Counted from the first letter of the stretch, positions 17,497 through 26,308 are shown. The stretch is 64,000 nt of DNA from an uncultured Methanomicrobiales archaeon (GCA_903832665.1 CAILCG010000014.1:124001-188000), one strand, 5' to 3'. Notes: generated by a model from the letters alone, not told the origin. Translations and numbers: made by a program.

Positions 17497-17720
17497 GAGC
17501 GTCACCATTGATCTGTTCCGGATCACCGGATCTGCCGGAAGGGTCTGGCACCGTTACACCGGCGCCATCCGTCTCCCGGGTGTATCACAGGGTGTTGGAG
17601 ATACGAGCTGATAACGGGCGACACGCCGGCAGTTTTTACCGCTATCCGCAGGATTAAAAAGGAAATTAAAAAAGAAAAAAAAGGACTTGGGCCGAAGCCG
17701 TGATTCCCCGGGACCTGCAA

Positions 17721-18686
17721 TCAGATCTGCCGGAGATTGCCCCGCTGCTTCACGTACCGGTCCCAGTTCCACGGCTCGTCCAGCACATTCACGGTCACCT
17801 GGTCGATCCCGCAGACACCCAGCGCTCGGCGCCGCACCTGCTCGGAAAGATGATCGGAAAGGGGGCAGGTCTTGCAGGTGAAGACCATGTCGATCTCCAC
17901 GCGGGTGCCCTTCACCCGGATCTCCTTAATCAGCCCGAGGTCCACGATATCGATACCAACTTCCGGGTCAATCACTTCCCGCAGGGCCTCACGGACCTGG
18001 TTCTCGCAGACGAGCTCCTGCTGTACAACCGGGGAGACCGGACCGGTGTGGGCCAGTTCGAGCGTACGGAGCTTCTCTTCGAGCTGGTTCTGCCGGTCCA
18101 GCAGCCGGCTCACGACCCGCAGCATCGGATCGGGCATGACCTCGCCGGCCGCCTCCTGGGGCGACAGGCTTTCGGGCCCTGCGATCCTGCCCGGCACGCC
18201 GACAACCGTTGCGCCGGGGGGAACCGAGCGGACAACAACCGATCCGGCCCCGACTTTTGCCCCCTTCCCGATCCGGATAGGGCCGAGTACAATAGAACCC
18301 GACCCGAGAATAACGCCATCCTCTATTGTGGGATGTCGCTTGACATTCTCGAGTGCGGTGCCACCCAGCACCACGCCCATATAGATGAGAACATCGTCCC
18401 CAATCTCGGCAGTCTCTCCGATGACGACTCCCATGCCGTGGTCGATCACGACCCTCCGGCCCAGCTGTGCCCCGGGATGGATCTCAATTCCCGTCAGGAA
18501 GCGGCTGATGTGGGAGACCAGCCGGGCCCAGAATTTCAGGTTATGGACCCAGAGCCACCGGGCCCTCCGCTGGAACCAGAGGGCATGGAGCCCAGGGTAG
18601 CAGAAGAGAATCTCCAAAGTGGAGCGGGCGGCGGGGTCCTTGGAAAAGATTGCCCGGATATCTTCGCGCAGGTGATCGAAAACCAT
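17721..18686 (-). CDS. cysE: serine O-acetyltransferase fused to a MIP18/DUF59 domain
   Basis: A 321-residue two-domain protein. Residues 1-185 are CysE: an N-terminal helical part and a left-handed beta-helix with hexapeptide repeats ([22 protein letters not shown]), including the catalytic histidine in DHG. CysE acetylates serine to O-acetylserine. After a helical linker (200-225), residues 226-300 form a MIP18/PaaD-like domain with [15 protein letters not shown] and the cysteines [14 protein letters not shown]18-type proteins act in Fe-S cluster assembly. The gene lies 11 bases downstream of cysK. The fusion suggests a direct link between cysteine supply and Fe-S assembly, which is inference. 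Confidence 0.9.
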   Translation of the reverse strand: MVFDHLREDIRAIFSKDPAARSTLEILFCYPGLHALWFQRRARWLWVHNLKFWARLVSHISRFLTGIEIHPGAQLGRRVVIDHGMGVVIGETAEIGDDVLIYMGVVLGGTALENVKRHPTIEDGVILGSGSIVLGPIRIGKGAKVGAGSVVVRSVPPGATVVGVPGRIAGPESLSPQEAAGEVMPDPMLRVVSRLLDRQNQLEEKLRTLELAHTGPVSPVVQQELVCENQVREALREVIDPEVGIDIVDLGLIKEIRVKGTRVEIDMVFTCKTCPLSDHLSEQVRRRALGVCGIDQVTVNVLDEPWNWDRYVKQRGNLRQI

Positions 18687-18697
18687 GGTCTGCTCAC

Positions 18698-19630
18698 TTA
18701 TGCATCAAAGAGGTCGGGAATACTTAAGTACCGTTCCCCCGTGTCAGGCAGGATCACGACAATCTGCTTTCCTTTGTTCTCCGGCCGGGCCGCTACGGCG
18801 AGTGCAGCGAAGGTTGCCGCTCCGCTGGAGATCCCCGCGAGAATACCTTCTTCTTTTGCAAGTCTCCGGGTAGTCTCGAATGCATCTTCGTTTCTGACCC
18901 GGATGATCTCATCGATCAGATCGCGACGGAGAACGGCCGGGACAAATCCCGCACCGATTCCCTGGATGCGGTGTGCGCCCGGGGCCCCCCCCGAGAGGAC
19001 CGGGGATGCATCGGGTTCAACCGCGATGGCGCGGATCGAGGGTTTTCTCTGCTTGAGCACCTCCGCGATACCGGTGATGGTCCCTCCGGTCCCGACCCCG
19101 GCAACGAGAATATCGATCTCTCCCCCGGTATCACGCCAGATCTCTTCAGCAGTCGTCCTCCGGTGAATCTCCGGATTGGCGGGATTGCTGAACTGCTGGG
19201 GAAGGAAAAAGTAGTTCGGGTTCTCTGATGCCATCTGCTCGGCCCGGGCAACTGCCCCTTTCATGCCTTCAGCGCCCGGTGTCAGGATGATCTCTGCCCC
19301 GAATGCCTTTGCCAGTTTCCGGCGCTCAATACTCATGGTCTCGGGCATCACCAGGGTGAATTTGTATCCCCGGGCTGCACTCACGAACGCAAGGGCAACA
19401 CCGGTGTTGCCGCTCGTTGCTTCGAGAATGATCGTATCCTTGCGGATCAGTCCCCGCTTTTCCGCTTCATCGATCATGGCAACGCCGATCCGGTCCTTGA
19501 CACTGCCCATCGGGTTGAAGGATTCGAGCTTGGCAATCACGGTAGCCTGCGATCCCTTTGTTATACGGTTTAGCCGGACGAGCGGCGTGTGGCCGATCGT
19601 TGCGGTGATATTGTCATGAATCTTTGTCAT
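18698..19630 (-). CDS. cysK: cysteine synthase A (O-acetylserine sulfhydrylase)
   Basis: A 310-residue PLP enzyme that makes cysteine from O-acetylserine and sulfide. It shows the early [12 protein letters not shown] motif, the PLP lysine in [11 protein letters not shown] (about residue 42), the asparagine loop [12 protein letters not shown] and the phosphate-binding [10 protein letters not shown]. The length is standard. It is the first gene of a cysK-cysE pair. A TTCACAATTGTTA motif lies 61 bases upstream of the start, and the same motif occurs at two other loci in the window, suggesting sulfur-responsive control. Confidence 0.96.
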   Translation of the reverse strand: MTKIHDNITATIGHTPLVRLNRITKGSQATVIAKLESFNPMGSVKDRIGVAMIDEAEKRGLIRKDTIILEATSGNTGVALAFVSAARGYKFTLVMPETMSIERRKLAKAFGAEIILTPGAEGMKGAVARAEQMASENPNYFFLPQQFSNPANPEIHRRTTAEEIWRDTGGEIDILVAGVGTGGTITGIAEVLKQRKPSIRAIAVEPDASPVLSGGAPGAHRIQGIGAGFVPAVLRRDLIDEIIRVRNEDAFETTRRLAKEEGILAGISSGAATFAALAVAARPENKGKQIVVILPDTGERYLSIPDLFDA

Positions 19631-19690
19631 GGTTTATCCTCGTTTTGAATCCGGAGCCGATTGCCGCACAAGCGGGCGGGACTTCGGGAC

Positions 19691-19703
19691 TTCACAATTG
19701 TTA
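19691..19703. promoter_or_regulatory. TTCACAATTGTTA motif upstream of cysK
   Basis: The 13-base sequence is identical at 25284 and 26138. Here it continues as TTAATTGTCC, giving a second half-similar arm. It stands 61-73 bases upstream of the cysK start. Its centre CAATTG is palindromic, as expected for a dimeric winged-helix regulator. Confidence 0.6.
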
Positions 19704-19710
19704 ATTGTCC

Positions 19711-20357
19711 GGACCTGATATTATACCTTGGGTACTGGCAAAATCCCGGCACCGGATGCTGAGATCGTTGTGATACCATATTTTGCCGAAAGATAAGAAG
19801 ATAGCGGCAAAACCTGACACAAAATCAGGATATAATACCCGGCCGGTGCTATAGTGTGTGTTCACAAACGTGGACAGGAAAGAACATGAACACACTCCAG
19901 GTTAATCTCATTGAACCAGGAACCGGACCGGCCAGCTCCGTTCCTGTAAGTGATGCTGACGCCGGCAAGATTCCGGTACAGCATCTTTCCCGGTTCAGTG
20001 GTATCCGGAGCTCCGGGCAGTATTGTAGCCCGGTGCTGACAAGGACTGGCCCGGCCATGACCGCTTCTGCCGTAATCCGGCAGCGATCCGCAGCCCTTGG
20101 TATGTGTCCATTGATGACACTATCCTGATCTCACGTCCCAGAAATTCATGATCTTATCAGACAGTTCTCACGCGTCCGCCATGTCCGCGACCCACACATC
20201 ACATAATCGCCTCATTGAAGTACAACCAGCACGCACCCGCTGTAAATCCCGGGAAAGTCTTCGCTCCCGGGCAATATCTTTTTTTAACGCCCGATTACAC
20301 GTCTTCGAGAAATCCTGATGCCCCTCTCCCAAAAGGACCGCGATAATCCCGATCCGG
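19711..20357. other. intergenic region without a supported gene
   Basis: About 650 bases between the cysK promoter and ccdA. An open frame from ATG 19887 (MNTLQVNLIEPGTGPASSV) is preceded by GGAAAG, but its product has no protein-like pattern beyond the first 20 residues and runs out near 20128. I see no RNA gene or repeat. Confidence 0.4.
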
Positions 20358-21050
20358 CTACCGGAAGAGCCGGGGAAAAATGAGCAGGGTGAGGTACCAG
20401 GCCGAGATTGCCAGCATGACTATCCCCCCGGCGATCTGAATCCCCCGGTGGTGACGAGTCAGGTACCCCAAGAGCTGCCGGCTTGCCGACCGGGTGAGAC
20501 CCGCGATTATCAGCAGGGGGAGGGTGATTCCCAGGCCAAACAGAAGAAACGCCCCCAGTCCTTCGAAAAGACCGGATGCAGTTGACGCGAGAGCTATGAG
20601 CACGAAGACTGCAGCCGCATTGCAGGGAAGGATAATGATCCCAAATGTCACGCCCAGAATGAATGCCGCCGAAAGCGGATTATCCAGCCGGGGGACAATC
20701 CGTACAAAAGAAAACCGCCCGAGATTCAGGTTGAAGATCGGCATGAGCGAGAGAATGAACAGGAGAATAAAGGTTGCCGGGGTGATGAGATCCCGCACCG
20801 TACTCCCCCCCATCTGTATCGCCGCAGAAAAGAGGAATCCTCCCGCCAGCAGGGAGGCAATAACTCCGGCGGCCGCAAGACAACCCAGCAAAAACGGTGA
20901 GAAATTCCGGTCGTCATTCCGGTCATCGTTCCCGGCTCTTCCCGCGAGAAAGGAGATGTACCCCGGGTACAGGACAAGGGCGCACGGGGCCCCTACCGGT
21001 GCATAGAGGCCTGCGAGAAAGGAGAGCCAGAGAAGGGTAGCAGTATCCAT
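20358..21050 (-). CDS. ccdA: CcdA-type thiol-disulfide transporter
   Basis: A 230-residue membrane protein with six predicted helices, homologous to CcdA and the central domain of DsbD. It moves reducing equivalents from cytoplasmic thioredoxin to extracytoplasmic partners. The first conserved cysteine is in APVGAPCALVLYPGY (about residue 23) and the second in GIIILPCNAAAVFV (about 140). The ATG stands three bases after the reconstructed stop of the thioredoxin-like lipoprotein gene, so the two form an operon and the lipoprotein is the likely redox partner. Confidence 0.88.
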   Translation of the reverse strand: MDTATLLWLSFLAGLYAPVGAPCALVLYPGYISFLAGRAGNDDRNDDRNFSPFLLGCLAAAGVIASLLAGGFLFSAAIQMGGSTVRDLITPATFILLFILSLMPIFNLNLGRFSFVRIVPRLDNPLSAAFILGVTFGIIILPCNAAAVFVLIALASTASGLFEGLGAFLLFGLGITLPLLIIAGLTRSASRQLLGYLTRHHRGIQIAGGIVMLAISAWYLTLLIFPRLFR

Positions 21051-21053
21051 GGT

Positions 21054-21661
21054 TCAGCACTCGTTTGACTGGAGTATATCGAATGCACTGGCAGGCTTGA
21101 GTCCCGGTGGAAGCAGGACCTCATGTCCCCCGGGGCAGATGAGACCGGAACGGTTTGGGGATCGATGGCAAACGGGCCCAGGCTGTGAAGCAGCTGGAGG
21201 ATAATTGCCAGCGATGCACGGGCGGTATACCCGGTGAAACTGGACTGGTTGTGGTATTTTGCAATATATCCCGGATCCCCCGGTGGATCGATATCAAGAA
21301 CGACAAAAAGGACTGTCCCGTTCCGGACCGCGGGGAGCTGCCCGATCTCACCGATCTCCCTGTTGAGCAGGTTAATGCAGGAGGGACAGGAGTCCGATAC
21401 TACCAGGAGTAGTACAGGTTTTACCCCAAAAGAGCGGAGGCTGAAGATTCCTTTTCCCTGCAGGTCCGTCAGCGGCATCTCCGTCCAGGATCGTTCGCCC
21501 GCAGTCACCGTTGGAGATGCCGGTGACGCAATGACCGGCGGGGATTGAACAACAGACGTACACCCGGCAGACAGAAAACAGAGCAGGAGAAGTGCCGTCA
21601 TGGCAGGCATGAGACCCCTCGTTCTTCCGGACATACGCTCCATGGTCAGACGGGTACGCAA
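21054..21661 (-). CDS. thioredoxin-like lipoprotein, frameshifted near the C-terminus
   Basis: An exported protein with signal peptide and lipobox (LLLLCFLSAGC), followed by a thioredoxin-like fold with the redox motif SDSCPSCINL (about residue 92). It probably exchanges electrons with CcdA. The frame from the start runs past the ccdA ATG to 20993 with a nonsensical tail. In a neighbouring frame, ICPGGHEVLLPPGLKPASAF reads on to a TGA at 21054-21056, three bases before ccdA, which is exactly where the gene should end. A shift of one base between about 21125 and 21160 would explain this. The start may be one of several ATGs between 21610 and 21661. Confidence 0.75.
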
Positions 21662-21885
21662 CCGGGGATAAATCCTTGGGACGTGGCAGTTTTTTTATCC
21701 TTCCGACCGGACTTCAAATCAGGACCCCCGGAAGAAATTTCCCCCGGAGAAATAAAGGTGTTATTAAAATGCGACATTGGATCCAATACTGCCTGAATCC
21801 GAGAGTTCATTGCCCGACGGGTCCATATCTGTAGATAACGGGAATGTACGGCGATCCGTACAGGTGCCGCTTTATGGAAAAAAGG

Positions 21886-21958
21886 GCCGGTGTGGCAGAA
21901 CGGTTAATGCCTTCGCCTGCAAAGCGAATGTTTGGGGGTTCGACTCCACCCGCCGGCG
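21886..21958 (+). tRNA. tRNA-Cys(GCA), copy 1, next to cysS
   Basis: A 73-base cloverleaf: acceptor GCCGGTG/CGCCGGC, D arm GCAG..ATGC, anticodon stem TTCGC/GCGAA with loop CTGCAAA (anticodon GCA), T stem GGGGG/CCACC with loop TTCGACT. It has A37 and, by this folding, G73, and one G-A mismatch in the T stem. CCA is not encoded. The cysteinyl-tRNA synthetase gene starts 21 bases downstream, so both may be on one transcript. Confidence 0.85.
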
Positions 21959-21979
21959 TAAAAAAAGGAAATGATCTTC

Positions 21980-23239
21980 ATGGACCTGTACAGTACGCTC
22001 ACCAGAACCACAGAACCGCTCGTAACCCTTCATCCGGACCGGGTTTACCTCTTTGTCTGCGGTCCAACGGTCTACGATTACTCCCATCTTGGTCATGCCC
22101 GGACGTACGTGGTATTCGACGTACTGGCAAAGTACCTGCGTTCAACGGGAAAAGAAGTCTTCTATCTCCAGAATATCACCGATGTTGACGATAAGATCAT
22201 CAACCGTGCAAAGGAAGAGGGCAAATCGCAGAACGAGCTCTCGCGGAAGTTCGAGACTGAATATCTCCGTGATATACACTCCCTCGGGATCGATGCGGTC
22301 AGCTACTATGCCCGGGCTACCACCCATATACCGGAGATTATCGATCAGGTGGAGCGCCTGATTGCCCGCGGGGTGGCCTATGTCACGGAGACCGGGGTCT
22401 ACTTCAACCTGGATACGTTCGATGGCAACGGGGAGCTTTCAGGTCAGGAGCGGGCAAAACGTGTCAGCCGCGTCAGCGATGCGTCGAAACATAATCCTCA
22501 CGACTTTGCGCTCTGGAAGACCGGGGAATACGGGGAATATACCTGGGACTCCCCGTGGGGCCGGGGGCGGCCCGGCTGGCATATCGAAGATACCGCCATC
22601 TCCGAGAAATATTTCGGCCAGCAGTACGATATCCACGGCGGCGGACTGGATCTGATCTTCCCCCATCACGAGGCAGAGATCGCCCAGATGGAATCGCTCG
22701 AAGGAAAGCATCCCATGGTCCGGTACTGGATGCACACCGGGTTCCTGACTGTGAAAGGAGAGAAGATGTCAAAGTCGCTCGGGAACTTCATTACTATCCG
22801 CGATGCCCTGAAGACGTGGAACAAGGATGTGCTGCGATATTTCATCCTGCTCTCTCATTACCGCTCTCCGCTCCAGGCCACGGATGAGGGGATCAACAAT
22901 GCGGCCAAAGCGCTCGAACATATCCGGGCGGTTGCGAAAAAAGACCTTGGCGAGAATCGTGATATAAGAAAAGCCTTCACCGATGCGATGGAGTCTGACC
23001 TCAATACCCCGGCGGCACTTGCGGCAATCCAGGCTCTTGCCACGAGCGGGGACATCGGGGCGTTAAGAGAATACGGGGATATCCTCGGGATAAATTTCCT
23101 GCGCGAAACCAGTGCCCCGTTGAGTGTCCTCCAGGATATCCGGGCAGAGCTGCGGGCCCGGAAAGAGTTCGAAGTCGCTGACCTGATCCGCGAGCGCATG
23201 GTGGCTGCCGGGATCACGATCACCGATGCACCCCTGTAA
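21980..23239 (+). CDS. cysS: cysteinyl-tRNA synthetase
   Basis: A 419-residue class I synthetase that charges tRNA-Cys directly with cysteine. Motifs: the zinc cysteine and HIGH-like YDYSHLGHART (about residues 30-40), WHIED, the zinc site HGGGLDLIFPHHEAE, and KMSKS as EKMSKSLGNF (about residue 260). The C-terminal domain is slightly shorter than in bacterial enzymes. ATG 21980 is preferred to 21971, because GGAA would be too close to the latter. The window also encodes the indirect, Sep-dependent route, so this organism has both. The gene sits directly behind one of the two tRNA-Cys genes. Confidence 0.96.
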   Translation: MDLYSTLTRTTEPLVTLHPDRVYLFVCGPTVYDYSHLGHARTYVVFDVLAKYLRSTGKEVFYLQNITDVDDKIINRAKEEGKSQNELSRKFETEYLRDIHSLGIDAVSYYARATTHIPEIIDQVERLIARGVAYVTETGVYFNLDTFDGNGELSGQERAKRVSRVSDASKHNPHDFALWKTGEYGEYTWDSPWGRGRPGWHIEDTAISEKYFGQQYDIHGGGLDLIFPHHEAEIAQMESLEGKHPMVRYWMHTGFLTVKGEKMSKSLGNFITIRDALKTWNKDVLRYFILLSHYRSPLQATDEGINNAAKALEHIRAVAKKDLGENRDIRKAFTDAMESDLNTPAALAAIQALATSGDIGALREYGDILGINFLRETSAPLSVLQDIRAELRARKEFEVADLIRERMVAAGITITDAPL

Positions 23240-23388
23240 GGGGGGCCGTGTAAAGAAGAACCCGGGTTCATTGAGAGATAGCCCGGCTCGTGAAGAACTG
23301 AGACGGCACTGCCCAGAAACTGCATTTCCCCGGGAATAAATGGTGTTTTTTTATCGTAATGGCGGATAAGTAGCCACCCGCTCATCTT

Positions 23389-24225
23389 TTACCGGCTAAT
23401 AGTGTCGGTTCTGATCATGTTTGCGATCCTGGTTATTTCGCTCAGGTACAGGTTCACCAGTTCGCGGGCGAAAACGGCAAGTTGCGGGATGATCCTGAAC
23501 AGCCCGAATGCGATCACGATCAGGATCACGAGCGAAAGCGCTTCAGCAAACACGTTGTGGGCCCAGAAGAAACTCGCGTACCCGGCTCCAAATTCCGTGG
23601 TACCGGTAACATCCGGGAGACCGGTAAACCACTGGTCCGACCATGCAATGAAGACTACCACGACCCGCAGGATGTTGAGGATGTAGATGGTGGGAACGAT
23701 GATGAGGAAGGCAAGCAGGCCCTGTCTCAGTGTAAGGTTATCCGATCCTGCAGTAACGCCGAGCAGTATCGCGATGGCGGTGATGCCTGTGCAGGCAAGA
23801 ATGATCTCGGTGGCAAATCCGTTTCGTATGATAATGTTCCAACCCTCCACCTGTACAGGATGATCAAGAACCTGGAGAAGCCATACAGCCTGGTTAACTA
23901 CCGAAGTGATAAGGAGGTCCCGGAAAACCGGGATGAACGTGAAGGGGACAAATATCATGGTGGCAACGGCAGCTGCGTTTGAAATCTGCAGGACGATCGG
24001 TTCTTCCCGCAGGAGATAATGGATCGTGATTGCAAGGAACGGCAGGGATGCGATGGCGAGAGCCGGGTAGAGCAGATTATCCAGGGTCAGGTATTCCGGC
24101 ACCGCGGTCAGGAGATTGATCACGATGAGCGACCATCCCGCTATTGCTGCGTATTTTCTCCGCTTTCCTGCAACAAGGAAAACAACAAACGCAAGAAATG
24201 CTGCAAGAATGAGAACGTCACTCAT
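23389..24225 (-). CDS. artA: archaeosortase A-like transpeptidase
   Basis: A 278-residue membrane protein with about eight helices. The exosortase/archaeosortase catalytic triad is present: cysteine in LACTGITA (about 147), arginine in NILRVVVVF (about 188) and histidine in WAHNVFAE (about 227). ArtA removes the PGF-CTERM tail of exported proteins and attaches them to a membrane lipid. A protein with such a tail, the C1 peptidase ending near 56845, is encoded in the same window. The gene stands alone, opposite cysS. Confidence 0.88.
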   Translation of the reverse strand: MSDVLILAAFLAFVVFLVAGKRRKYAAIAGWSLIVINLLTAVPEYLTLDNLLYPALAIASLPFLAITIHYLLREEPIVLQISNAAAVATMIFVPFTFIPVFRDLLITSVVNQAVWLLQVLDHPVQVEGWNIIIRNGFATEIILACTGITAIAILLGVTAGSDNLTLRQGLLAFLIIVPTIYILNILRVVVVFIAWSDQWFTGLPDVTGTTEFGAGYASFFWAHNVFAEALSLVILIVIAFGLFRIIPQLAVFARELVNLYLSEITRIANMIRTDTISR

Positions 24226-24279
24226 ACGGATACCTCATATCATCAACCCGCTCCCCGAAAAAAGAATATGGTCCTCACT

Positions 24280-24780
24280 TCAGAAAAACGCCGGGTTAAA
24301 CATGCCAAAGATCATCGCGATGTGGGCGACAACAAGGAATCCAATCAGGAGCATGAAATGCAGTTTCATCTTTGCGTCCTTCTCCATATTCGGGCCTAAG
24401 CCCCCGAGCTCAAGCAGTGCGATCCCGAATAGGAAGATCACGCCACTCAGGTAGAATCCCACCGCAATGATATCGCTGTAACCCCGCCATACAATATGGG
24501 GTACAACCTGGGTCGTGAGGTATACAAAGATCCCGAGGAAATAGAACCCGAGCGCTATTCCTACAATCTTGTTGAACTGCCTTAACGGTCCATCGTATAA
24601 CCGCCCGAAGGTCACGAAGAATTCCGTTGCGGTCAGGGTCTCGGCAAGGATCACCGGGATTGCCATGAAGATCAACAGGTTCCAGGGCTGGTTGGTTGCC
24701 AGCAGTTCCATATAATGGGTCATGTCCATCGACATGCCCTTCGATGCCGCAACAGAGGCAGCGTGTGTCATTATTTCCAT
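24280..24780 (-). CDS. four-helix membrane protein (DUF6803-like)
   Basis: A 166-residue integral membrane protein with four predicted helices (around residues 35-55, 75-97, 103-127 and 140-162). The segment TNQPWNLLIFMAIPVILAET follows the first amphipathic region, and histidines occur at membrane edges (THYMEL, QVVPHIV, KLHFML, AHIAMI), which could bind haem or metal; this is speculative. I think it belongs to the family listed as DUF6803, with modest confidence. It is on the same strand as the winged-helix gene 194 bases upstream. Confidence 0.65.
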   Translation of the reverse strand: MEIMTHAASVAASKGMSMDMTHYMELLATNQPWNLLIFMAIPVILAETLTATEFFVTFGRLYDGPLRQFNKIVGIALGFYFLGIFVYLTTQVVPHIVWRGYSDIIAVGFYLSGVIFLFGIALLELGGLGPNMEKDAKMKLHFMLLIGFLVVAHIAMIFGMFNPAFF

Positions 24781-24974
24781 GGTTAAGTCTCTTTTTTTTT
24801 AAGAAATGCCGGCGTATCCGGGGCTCATATCATTCGATTCGGGGTTCTGCATCACACAAGAAAAGGGGAGGATATCTTCTCTCATCTGTTCATCTCCCGG
24901 CTATTTTTACCGGAGGAAGGGAAATGAACAGGCCGCTTTTCCTGTAAGCAGGTGAGATTCACGAGTGGCCGCCA

Positions 24975-25257
24975 TCATATCGCGACCACGTCCTTAAGGG
25001 ATTGGTTCAGGCCATAGAGGCTCTGGCGTGCGTCAATGAAATAATGACGCTCGATAAGAAACTGTTCCTCTTTGAGCCGGTTCAGTGCATACCGCACGGT
25101 TCGTGACGGCAGGGAGGTCTCGCGGATGAGATCCTTCTGGGTCAGCTGGTCACCGTTCTCTAGCACTTTGTATACGAGCTTTGCCGATGGTGGCAGGTGC
25201 CCGATCTTTCTGATAGTGCTCTTCTCGTTTGGATTTACAACAAAAACGATCCCTCAT
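24975..25257 (-). CDS. small winged-helix regulator with an apparent frameshift at codon 5
   Basis: The body reads GHLPPSAKLVYKVLENGDQL and LPSRTVRYALNRLKEEQFLI, a MarR/TrmB-like winged helix of about 95 residues, a type frequent in methanogens. The frame has no ATG. Just upstream, GGTGAT followed by ATG 25257 opens MRDRF in another frame; removing one T from the T5 run (complement of 25242-25246) joins MRDRF to VVNPNEKSTIRKIGHLPP. Without that change the protein would have to start at GTG 25166 and lose the first helix. The motif TTCACAATTGTTA lies 27 bases upstream, so the protein may regulate itself, cysK and the Sep-tRNA:Cys-tRNA synthase locus. Confidence 0.7.
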
Positions 25258-25283
25258 AGTGGATCACCATACTAATTGGGAAA

Positions 25284-25296
25284 TTCACAATTGTTA
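25284..25296. promoter_or_regulatory. TTCACAATTGTTA motif upstream of the winged-helix gene
   Basis: Identical to the 13-base motif at 19691 and 26138. It lies 27-39 bases upstream of the reconstructed start of the winged-helix regulator, within its expected core promoter, which suggests autorepression. Confidence 0.6.
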
Positions 25297-25523
25297 AGTA
25301 TTTCGGTTTCACCTGTTGACGTTGTTCTTTGTTCCCCGGTTGGGAAAAAACCGTACGTATTGTTGGTAAATACCGCAGGAAAATCAAACCGGTCCTGCCC
25401 CACACATGCGAAAAAAATCCTGCTTTTTCCTGCAGGATGTGGCAAAATTTGTCGGAATTGAGCCGTTGATATGAAAAAAGTGTCATACAAGTATCCGTTC
25501 ACCCTGGTGAACAAGAAATCTCT

Positions 25524-25841
25524 ATGACCACACAACGAAAAAACCTCGCCACCTTCACGATCATCATTGGGGTACTGACCCTGATCCTGACCGCATCTGC
25601 TCTGGCAGAGAAGGATCACGAGGGACACCTGCCGGAACGGAATGGCCGGGGTACTGCGGAGTCAGTGATCTTCTCCGGGCTCCCTGCATGGATCCTCATC
25701 CTGTTTTCTGCCATTTCCGGTTTCGTCAGTACCGTGAACAGACGATATGACAATATACGCACGGGTCAGGTCACCTGCCCAGCCATGCGATACAATTTCC
25801 CTATGCCATGGCAGATGCGTTGTTCATTCCCTGCAGTATGA
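25524..25841 (+). CDS. small exported or membrane protein
   Basis: A 105-residue protein of unknown function. The N-terminus (TFTIIIGVLTLILTASALA) is a signal peptide or membrane helix, and a second hydrophobic segment (VIFSGLPAWILILFSAISGFV) spans residues 50-72. The intervening loop is charged and histidine-containing (EKDHEGHLPERNGRG). The tail after residue 78 looks less regular and may be out of frame. No neighbour suggests a function. Confidence 0.5.
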   Translation: MTTQRKNLATFTIIIGVLTLILTASALAEKDHEGHLPERNGRGTAESVIFSGLPAWILILFSAISGFVSTVNRRYDNIRTGQVTCPAMRYNFPMPWQMRCSFPAV

Positions 25842-26137
25842 TCGGCAAAACCTGAACCTTATTTTTTCCGGAGTGCCCGCTCAATTTTTCCGAAAGCCAG
25901 CGGTACCATGCGCATCCTGCCAACTGGCCTGAAACAAAATTGTTCCTGTCCGACCCGGATTTATCACCCTTTTTCACGTGAGAATTATTTGGGAAAATTC
26001 CGAATCCTCGTATCCGTCCGTATGATTCCCACGCGTGGATGAACGCTCCCTTACCGGGCGGATCCGGGAAGATGCCGGGGCTCTTGCCGCAATGAGCAAG
26101 AGCAGGAAAATCCTGCCGGTGACCGAACCTATAAATA

Positions 26138-26150
26138 TTCACAATTGTTA
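26138..26150. promoter_or_regulatory. TTCACAATTGTTA motif upstream of tRNA-Cys and pscS
   Basis: Third identical copy of the 13-base motif, 40 bases before the tRNA-Cys gene. The 348-base gap from 25842 to 26189 holds no gene, only this motif and the related palindrome that follows. Confidence 0.6.
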
Positions 26151-26166
26151 TTTATTATAGTAAAAA

Positions 26167-26178
26167 TCACAATCGTGA
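26167..26178. promoter_or_regulatory. palindromic TCACAATCGTGA, second operator candidate
   Basis: An almost perfect palindrome of the same family (TCACAATTGTGA would be fully symmetric), 17 bases after the first motif and 11 bases before the tRNA-Cys gene. Two sites at one promoter would allow cooperative binding. Confidence 0.5.
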
Positions 26179-26189
26179 TGCAGGACTAT

Positions 26190-26261
26190 GCCAAGGTGGC
26201 GGAGTGGCCACGCGGTTGATTGCAGATCAGCTACACCCCGGTTCAATTCCGGGCCTTGGCT
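26190..26261 (+). tRNA. tRNA-Cys(GCA), copy 2, next to Sep-tRNA:Cys-tRNA synthase
   Basis: A 72-base cloverleaf: acceptor GCCAAGG/CCTTGGC, anticodon stem GTTGA/TCAGC with loop TTGCAGA (anticodon GCA, G37), perfect T stem CCCGG/CCGGG, discriminator U73. CCA is not encoded. The pscS gene starts 48 bases downstream. Copy 2 differs from copy 1 over most of its length and carries G37 and U73, expected for a SepRS substrate. Confidence 0.92.
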
Positions 26262-26308
26262 TTTGAAAAGAATGTAAAAATATCCAAACGAGCAATGGGA
26301 GATTTACC

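Noticed and set aside
19856-20128. Small open frame starting MNTLQVNLIEPGTG
   Set aside because: Fair ribosome binding site, but the sequence has no protein-like pattern, no partner and no family; kept only as a note in the intergenic entry.
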